A stretch of DNA of 29,921 bases, taken from assembly GCF_000003605.2 (NCBI RefSeq), contig NW_003133845.1:680850-710770 (forward strand). Reading direction: 5' to 3'. Below, piece after piece: positions 9,301 to 18,300 of the stretch. Position 1 is the stretch's first letter. Every line of letters begins with the position of its first letter. Under the pieces are notes generated by a model that was not told the DNA's origin, ran no database searches, and saw only the letters and a list, made by a program, of their open reading frames with translations. The position numbers and the translations under genes were made by a program. The stretch is from Saccoglossus kowalevskii (Eukaryota > Hemichordata > Enteropneusta > Harrimaniidae).

Positions 9301-12300
9301 ACCTTTATGCACATCATTTTATTTTTCAGATCCGATTTAAAATGGTCGACTGGCAGCCATTTTGTTTTAATGAATGCAGTTCTAGTGCCATATTTCTAGT
9401 GCCATGCTTTGACTGATTATGTTCAAATTTTATATATTCATTATACATCATGACATAGATGTATTGGTTTGACTATCTGATTCAAAATGGCCAAATGGTA
9501 GCCATTTTAGTGCTAAAAAATCTTCAAAAATCTAAAAAATCAAGCATTTCTGGCATTCCAGAACTGGATCTTGGCTTTTACATCATGTTATATATATTCA
9601 AAATGGCCGACTGGTGGCCATTTTGTTTTAATTAATGCTGTTCCAGAGCAATATTTCTCAATATGGACAAGTACTCGTTTGACGATCAGATACAAGATGT
9701 CAATCATTTCAATGTTAAAAAATCATCATAATCAAGCATCATCTCCTGGATACTGTTGACATGTTTATGTTCCAACTATATTACTATAAACAAAACTACC
9801 GGTATATACATGTATCTTAAATTTGATAACTAACAGGGACTGTGCCATGAATGGCTTGTTTTTCTTTTGTAGAAATTTGACAGTTCAGAGACAGTAGCAG
9901 ATAAAGTGAGGATGTTAGCGGATATTATAAAAGCTAGTAACCATCTTGTTGTTCACACTGGAGCTGGTATCAGCACATCTGCAGGGATACCAGATTTCAG
10001 GTAAGAATTGGCACCACTCAAGTGAAAGTTCATCTGTAAAGACAAATTATAGAAAATTCATGGAAAAGTACAAAAGGTAGAACCACAATTCAGTATGAAA
10101 AAAAAATTCATAAAACTGAATAGTAGCATTCCTATTGTAATGGCACTGTCAGTTTTGTTTTTCATATCAGTGCTACTATGTATTACTGGTTCAGTCAGTG
10201 TTGTCCCCAGTAATATATTGACGATGTAATAGAGAATAAGTTTACAGATGTAATGTGCAAAAACATTGTGCATATTCATTGTTGAACCATCTACATGCAG
10301 TGGGTAGAATAATTTGTTTGAATCAACTAATGTCTCTAAATCAATGAACCAACTAATGTCTCTAAATCAATGAAACAACTAATGTCCCAAAATCAATGAA
10401 TCAACTAATCTCTAAATCAATGAACCAACCGATGTCTCTAAATCAATCAACCAACAAATGTCTCTAAATCAATGAATCAACTAATGTCTCTAAATCAATC
10501 AACCAACAAATGTCTCTAAATCAATGAATCAACTAATGTCTCTAAATCAATGAATCAACTAATGTCTTTAAATCAATGAATCAACTAATGTATCTAAATC
10601 AATCAACCAACTAATGTCTCTGAATATCAACTAATGTCTCTAAATCAATAAACCAACTAATGTCTCTAAATCAATGAATCAACTAATGTCTCTAAATCAA
10701 TCAATCAACCAACTAATGTCTCTAAATCAATGCATCGACTAATGTCTTTAAATCAATGAATCAACTAATGTCTCTAAATCAATCAACCAACAAATGTCTC
10801 TAAATCAATCAACCAACTAATGTCTCTAAATCAATGAATCGACTAATGTCTTTGAATCAACTAGTGTGACTTGTCTCTAAATCAGTGAACCAATTAATGT
10901 CTCTAAATCAATGAATCAACTAGTGTGACTTGTCTCTAAATCAATGAACCAATTAATGTCTCTAAATCAATGAATCAACTAATGTCTCTAAATCAATCAA
11001 CCAACAAATTTCTCTAAATTAATGAACCAACTAATGTCTCTAAATCAATAAACCTACTAAAGTCTCTAATTAAATGAACTAACTAATGTCTTTTATTCAA
11101 TGAAGCCACTAATGTTTATTATTCAATGTACTAACTAGGTTTTAGGTTAAATTCCAAATTGAAAGTTATTTTCTTTGTTTAAAAAATAGGGGACCAACAG
11201 GTGTTTGGACTTTGGAAGAAAAAGGTAAGTCGCCGCACATGGATGTTACCTTTGATGGCGCTATACCGACCAAGACACACAGGGCACTGCTAGCATTGGA
11301 AGAAGCTGGTATCCTAAAATATCTTGTTAGTCAAAATGTAGATGGACTTCATCTCAGATCAGGATTCCCAAGGTAAGAAGCACACTACTGTAAATTACTT
11401 TGTTGAAATGTATGTTTGCAGAAGGGGTGAATGAGGGAAAATAAAATCCAGTGAAGATACTTTTTTCCCCTTATTTTACCTTCAACTCAAAAACAATCAG
11501 TGAATATAAATTTTAAGACTTACAATATACAGAACAGCCAAAATGTCCTTCAGCGAAAATTGATTTCCAACTAAATTAAACAAATTTTCAGTGATTACTG
11601 GTAGTCTCCTGTATCTTAACAAAACAAGTTTACACAATATAATTTATAGATTTATTTGAACTTCCTGTTTGACACTGCCCTCTAGAGATAGTATTGGGAA
11701 ATTTATTTGTATGGATAAATCACAGGGATAGAGGGACTGTGATAGAATGCCCAGAAAAACAGACTTGTTCTAGCTCTACTGATTTTCAGAATCTGTCGTC
11801 CAACTTGACTTCTAGAAATTAACAATGAATTTGCGTGTTATGTTTTCTATTTTAATTTACCAATTTGTCATTGAAACAAATTATAACACCACATATTATG
11901 GATTGCAAAAAATCGCATATTTCTGTAGTCACACTTTAGGGTATGAATTTATTGCATCTTTAGAAATACAAGCTTATAACAATATGTAGCAATAACATTT
12001 TGTGAAAAACTAAAACATAAATATGAAATTAAAAATAAATCAAAATAAGTTTACATATTTTGTGTGAATATAGTGTGGGACATTGGTTAGCGCAAGGACA
12101 CTAGTGTCTTTGGTTAATGTACTGATGTCATTAGGCATGAGGTATATAAATTGGTCATTGGATTTAATTATTTGTTACAGAAAATTAATTTGGGAAAGTA
12201 GGTCTTCATTCCATCAGAAAATATATTTCATCTTCTACAAAGTTGCTATCACACTATTTGAAAATTCTGTTTGTGATTTGTGTTTTGGAATGTGTTTATT

Positions 12301-15300
12301 GGCGATCCGCTCCGCCAGGATTGCCCTTATAATCACTTTTGTCGTTTTGTGTGTGTGTGTGATTTCCAGTGTTTTCATGTATTATTTCTTCTGTGATTTT
12401 TTTGGCTTGGCCGATTTCTCTCAAACAGGTAGGTCACACCTTCATCCTGGTTATTAGGAAAAATCTGAAAATTTATTTTGGCCCACCATTGCCATAGCAA
12501 CAGCCAAAAAACTGATTTTTGGATAGCTTCGTGCCAAATGTATCTCCTCCTACAAATTTAGGATAAAACACCTCAGACATAGCTCATTCTACTCAGCTTG
12601 AGTGTGGGCACAAAGTTACTACTGGTATTTGAATTTTTGATATTTTTTTTACCGAGAAATTTGACCCCAAACTTTTCACCAGCAACGGCTCTTAACTCCT
12701 CCGTGATTTTTTTGGCTTGGCTGAGGTAGGTCGTATCGTCACTAATTGGAAAAAAATCCTGGCCCACCACCGGGCCCACCACTGCCATTGCAACATCCAA
12801 AAACTGATTTTTGAATACTTTCGCCCCAAATTTATTACCTCCTACCAGTTTTATAATAGCAGTGTTCAAATGATCATGCTTTATATTTTGGCTACGTTGC
12901 ACACTGGTAAGAGATCACTGATGCCGACATTGTTACACTGTATCAACGTAATCCCAACGCAACTTTCAACTTTGAATGAACTGTAAATGCTGCCTTCATT
13001 CTAGAATATACTATCGCAAAACTGTTGGAAATAATAAATGTAACAGCAGAATACGTCCTAGTAATAAACTAAGTGACTTCTTCTTCGTATATGGCCCATT
13101 TAGTTATAAACCGACGTTAGCTTCACGTTTATGTCACACCATGGAAACAGCCAAAAACATGTTGCTTGTTTTTGAGCGGAGCGGATCGCCAACCAGTAGG
13201 GCTTGTTTTCCTCTATCAATACACAAATCAAGGTTGCTGGTCCTAAGGTTTGGTCTTACTAATTCTATGTTCCACTAGTAATAGATAAGTATGGATTATA
13301 GCAGATACAGCCACAATGGAGATATGCCTCAGTGCAAGTAACAATGCTCAGTTTTTTTACAGGAACAATAATTAGGTGGACAAACCAAAATCATTACTGT
13401 CAGACTTCTGAAAAATAATGTTACCGGTAATTAATATTGTGTCCTGTAGTGTATGACTGGCTGCTGAAAACGCTTTAATACCCCAGTAATTGATTTTTGG
13501 AATACCAGTAAACAGGAATTATTTTTCTAATAAATAGTGCATCATTTTATATAAAGTAAATAATTTATTCCTTGAATTGCAGGGATCGGTTCTCTGAAGT
13601 ACATGGTAATATGTTTGTTGAGGAATGTGACAAGTGTGGAAGGTGAGGCGAAAATTGCTACTGTAAACATTTTAATTCTCAAGCAATTTTCACAGTTTTT
13701 GTACTTTATGGCATTTGTAAAGACAATATTTTCTCTGACACTCCATGTCGGTAAACCCAAGAGAAATTTTCGTTTTTACATATTTTGTGATTTTTAATGT
13801 TCTGTGAATATTTGTCTCTTGCAAATAAAAGTGGACTGCAGTATGTTGTCAATAAATCTCACCATTTATCGACACAAGTACTGGAAATAATTAAAACTTC
13901 ACTTCAACATCTTTATTCTTGACAGATAGTTAAAATGAATTGGAAAAATTGGAGTCAGCAGCCAATGTGTTATAAAAAGTACCAGAATTTACTGATTAAG
14001 TATCATGACAAAATGCATGACTTGCATTCCAACAACTCTACACAAACACAGTACAAAACAAGAATACAGTCTGTCCACAGGTTTGCAGTAGTTCTAGTCA
14101 AAGGTGGCATTCTGTTGGCTGGGGTTGTAGTCATGCTAACTGTCATGTGTACTGTTCCCGTCATCCGCATAGATTAAAACATCACAGTATTTTATCATAA
14201 TCAGTAAAGGATTTCTACAGAATAACTTTCTGCTTCTGTCCTATAAAAAAAATATATTCTCCGGGCCAACATTCAGACATTTTCACTGTTGGATAGTCTC
14301 AGAAATCTGTACTTTTGAATACTTGTTGAGAGTCTCCTGAAAAGTCTAACAAGATTACCCCTACATGTGCAATTTGGTTGCTCAGGATTGCTTCAAAATT
14401 TGTGCCATTTTAAGCGAGAGGGTCGTCACCTGCACATGCGCAGGAATTGAGTCCCAAGCGATGATAACAATTCAAGCTAAAAACGCAAAGGCTCATGAGT
14501 AGATACTTGTTTGTAAACAGTGGCATGCTATGGCCATCTGACGCATGCGCAGGTGACGACTCCCCTCACTTTAATCGACTTTAGCTGTTTTCATCGGCTC
14601 TTCAAACAGCATTCCACAGCAGCTTACGCAGATTCCATAGAAATACATGGTACAGTGGTCTTTGTCATAGCAACGTAGAAAGTTCTGTGATGTAACTCTG
14701 TCCCGAAGAATTGACGTCATCCCACCAAAATAATAATGGTTTGCCAAATGTCAGGATTCATTACCATGACAACAAAACTAACCATTGAGAGCACTTATAT
14801 GTAATCTACTCTGAGAATAATAATACATGTTTGTACCTTTCTATGTTTCTAACCTCCATGTAATTGTTATTATTTGTAGACAGTATGTTTGTGATTCAGC
14901 CGTTCCAACTGTTGGTTTAAAATTAACTGGTAATATCTGTACATGGAATAAAGCAAAGGGACGGTGCAGGTATGACTTTAACCATTCTCTGAGCATCGAC
15001 TAATTATTGCTATTGGTGGTGTGCTTGTGGAATCTCAAATCAGTCTCTGCTATAATGAGCAACATTTTATTCCCAAATTTATTTTTTTGAATACGCTCTA
15101 TTATTCATCGTTCAGTATTTTATATAAAAACATAATGTAAGGTAAAAGTATGATACATAGCAACTAAAACATCACCCAATACTAAACAGTAGGTCCACTC
15201 TTGAGTGCAGTGGCATAAACGTGCTGTACCAGTGATTTCCACGGAACATTCAGCACAAGAAATGTGAGAATATGATTAGCTTTGTAGTTCTGTCGAAACA

Positions 15301-18300
15301 ATTCAAATAAAGCACAGAAAACAAAGCAGAATACATTCTTTTTTCTGGTTAAGTGATTTCATATAATGATCTGTTTGTCTTTCTAGTGTTTTTAAGTAGA
15401 ACTACTAGAGTCATTCAAGTGTTCACTGTAAACATAATGATATTTACTTATCCACTAGAGATGGAAAAAAAAACCCTTACTGTATACACATTAGTTATTC
15501 ACTGGTTTCTAATTTCGCTATTTTCGTTTCATAAAATTAGCTGAATTAAATCCATGTGAAGATGTGAAATAACAATAAAACTCATTGTTTTCCTGCCACG
15601 TTTTGAAATTAAATTTCAGTGAGAATAAATGGTTTTACAGTACTGAGGGTTCTTTTTTTACTTATTTCTGCCTTAGAGGACGTTTACGGGATACAATTCT
15701 GGACTGGGAAGATGCGTTACCGGAGAGAGATCTATTCTTAGCCGATGAACATTCCAGGTGATGACTTATTGCTGGTTAGGGATAAAGGAAAATCCGTATT
15801 GAACTTTACAGTATAATAAAATAAAAAAGGCACTAGACTGCAACTAAATTTGATATTGACAATTTTTGTCTCTAGTTGATTTCACTCTTCCAGAATGCTT
15901 TTAAAACTGATGAGCTCAAATATTGACTTCTCACTGGATCATTACCATGACTACCCAAATTTGATACATTGCATCTGTTTTGTTTCATCTTCCAATTAGC
16001 TGGTTATGACCAAATCATACACACTTATTGTATTATTGGGCAACCAAATCACACGCACTTATTGTATTATTGGGCAACTAAATCACACACACTTATTGTA
16101 TCATTGGGCAACCAAATCACACACACTTATTGTATCATTGGGCAACCAAATCACACACACTTGTTGTATCATTGGCGACCAAATCATACAAACTTATTGT
16201 ATCATTGGGCAACCAAATCACACACACATATTGTATCATTGGGCAACCAAATCACACACACTTAATGTATCATTGGGCAACCAAATCACACACACTTATC
16301 GTATCATTGGGCAATCAAATAATTTTAGGTACATTTCAATAATAAATAAATAAATAAATAATATTAGGTACATTCCAATAGTTAACTTTTTAGTAATGGC
16401 ATATAAAATCCATATCTTGTATTTGAGCAGGGCTGCTGATGTATCATTGTGTCTTGGTACATCGCTGCAAATTATGCCAAGTGCTAATCTACCTCTTCGT
16501 GCCAAGAAAAACGGTGGTAAACTAGTTATATGTAATCTACAACCAACCAAACATGTAAGTCATGACTGCTTAGTTTTTATCTGTGTGTTGGCATGCAGGG
16601 GGAAGCATGCTTGTGGCCTGGAATGTCAAAGTTGAATGATATGCTAGTGGTATTGTAATATTATTTTGCTGTGTTAGCACTCTGCTCAGATTCTTTTTAT
16701 TTTAATGTTTTGATTTTACTTTATTAACAAAAATGTATAGGTAGTACCATCACACAAAAATAAAACACCTTTTTTTAAGCAATATTATCAGTGCCTTTGG
16801 TGTTCAGTTTCGACTGGTTCACCTCTATAAACCAAACACCTTGGTAAACTGAACAATATTATCAGTGCTTTTGGTGTTCGGTTAAGACAGGTTTCGCCTC
16901 TATGAACCAAACACCACTAGTAAACTGAACACTACTACCAGTTTAAACAGGTTTAACCATAAAAAGTCTTCATAACCTGATTAATAACCTGGTTTTAATC
17001 TATGTAGGCAAATAGAATGTACAGATATGTTTTATGTTGGAACATGAAATCCTTCAACATAAATAAATGCTTACAAAGCATGCTTTCATCTCCTGAGCAA
17101 AACATTATGTAACTAATTAATAATTGTTCTAATTATGCAAATTAGCTAATTAACATAGTATTTTTGTTTCCTGCATCTTATTACCGTAAAATCTGTATTA
17201 GAAGCTGCATCCTTAATAGAAGTCACACCCATTCTTTTTAGCTACGCTGTCGACTTTGTCGAGCGGAGCTTATCATATGAGTGATTGTCCGTCGTCGTCA
17301 TCGTTGTCCATCGTCCGTGTCAATGTTTTACTTTTTCGACTTCTTCTTGAAAACTACAAGCCTGAATGCTTTGATACTTGGTGTATATGTACCTTGGGTA
17401 GACCTCTCTTAGATTTGTTCATTTCATGTTGACATCTTCAATTCTCTAATTTTGGTGAATATTTTTGTCATTTTTGGTAAAAAGTGATATTTTCAACTTC
17501 TTGTTAAAAACCGCAAGTGCAATTGCTTTGATATTACATCTATAGGTACTACATGTGGACCTCTCTCAGATTTGTTCATTTTGTAATGATATCTTTAATT
17601 CTCTAATTTTGGTGAATATTTTTATCATTTTTGGTAAAAAGTGATATTTTCGACTTCTTGTTAAAAACCACAAGTCCGATTGCTTTGATATTACATATAT
17701 AGGTACTACATGTGGACCTCTCTCAGAGTTGTTCATTTTGTGATGATGTCTTCAATTCTCTAATTTTGGTGAATATTTTTGTAATTTTTGGTAAAAAGTG
17801 ATATTTTCGACTTCTTGTTAAAAACCAATAGTTCAATTGCTTTGATATTACATATTTAGATACTACATGTAGACCTTTCTCAGATTTGTTCATTTCATGA
17901 TGATATCTTCGATTCTATAATTTTGGTGAATATTTTTGTCACTTTTGGTAAAAAGTGATATTTTCGACTTCTTGTTAAAAACTGTAAGTCCGATTGCTTT
18001 GATACTATACATATTGTTCATTTTCTAATGATGTCTTCAGTTCTTTAATTGAAATGTGCATTGCTAACAGCGGAGCTATCTCAGCCGATAGGCTGCTTGT
18101 TTAACAATTGGGGATGACAAATTCACCATTTCTCATATGTGTAGATGCTCTAATAGAAGCCTCATCCCCTGTGTTGCATTGTAACATTTTATTATAAACC
18201 ACGGCTTCTAATACATATTTTACAGTAATATTACTGAATAAGGTAATACATACTAGTACACTGTGATTTTCAAAAACAGAAATTTGGATTCTCTGATTGT

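Larger units (their letters stand above)
12299..13192. mobile_element. 894-base element with 17-base terminal inverted repeats, in SIRT6 intron 3
   Basis: TTGGCGATCCGCTCCGC at 12299-12315 is matched exactly, in inverse orientation, by 13176-13192. No target duplication is obvious next to these ends. Inside, a block that starts at 12391 is repeated about 310 bases later at 12701 (GTGATTTTTTTGGCTTGG shared), each copy running roughly 155 bases. The element could be a DNA transposon derivative or a captured, duplicated sequence. The family is not recognised. Confidence 0.65.
17184..18225. mobile_element. outer TA-flanked MITE, split by a later insertion, in SIRT6 intron 7
   Basis: The left end CGTAAAATCTGTATTAGAAGC and the inverse of the right end (CTGTAAAATATGTATTAGAAG) form terminal inverted repeats. 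TA lies outside both ends (17182-17183 and 18226-18227). Between the ends, ordinary MITE-like sequence is interrupted at about 17235 and resumes at about 18110. The ends have the CTGT...ACAG form of MITE-A, so the families may share a transposase. Confidence 0.7.

Noticed and set aside
13935-14177. 80-codon frame with a hydrophobic segment in SIRT6 intron 4
   Set aside because: No homologue known to me, no splice partners and a short frame; the hydrophobic stretch is weak evidence alone.
15969-16353. Three overlapping repetitive frames (98, 115 and 70 codons) of [12 protein letters not shown] type
   Set aside because: They arise from the 34-base tandem unit, which lacks stops in all plus frames. 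They sit inside SIRT6 intron 6 with no start context or splice sites.
16396-16635. 79-codon frame read through exon 7 of SIRT6
   Set aside because: Only 16431-16554 is coding; the sequence on both sides is intron, with a clear acceptor and donor.
17334-18045. The 157-base repeats considered as a CRISPR-like array
   Set aside because: The whole unit repeats with no unique spacers, in an animal intron inside a transposable element.
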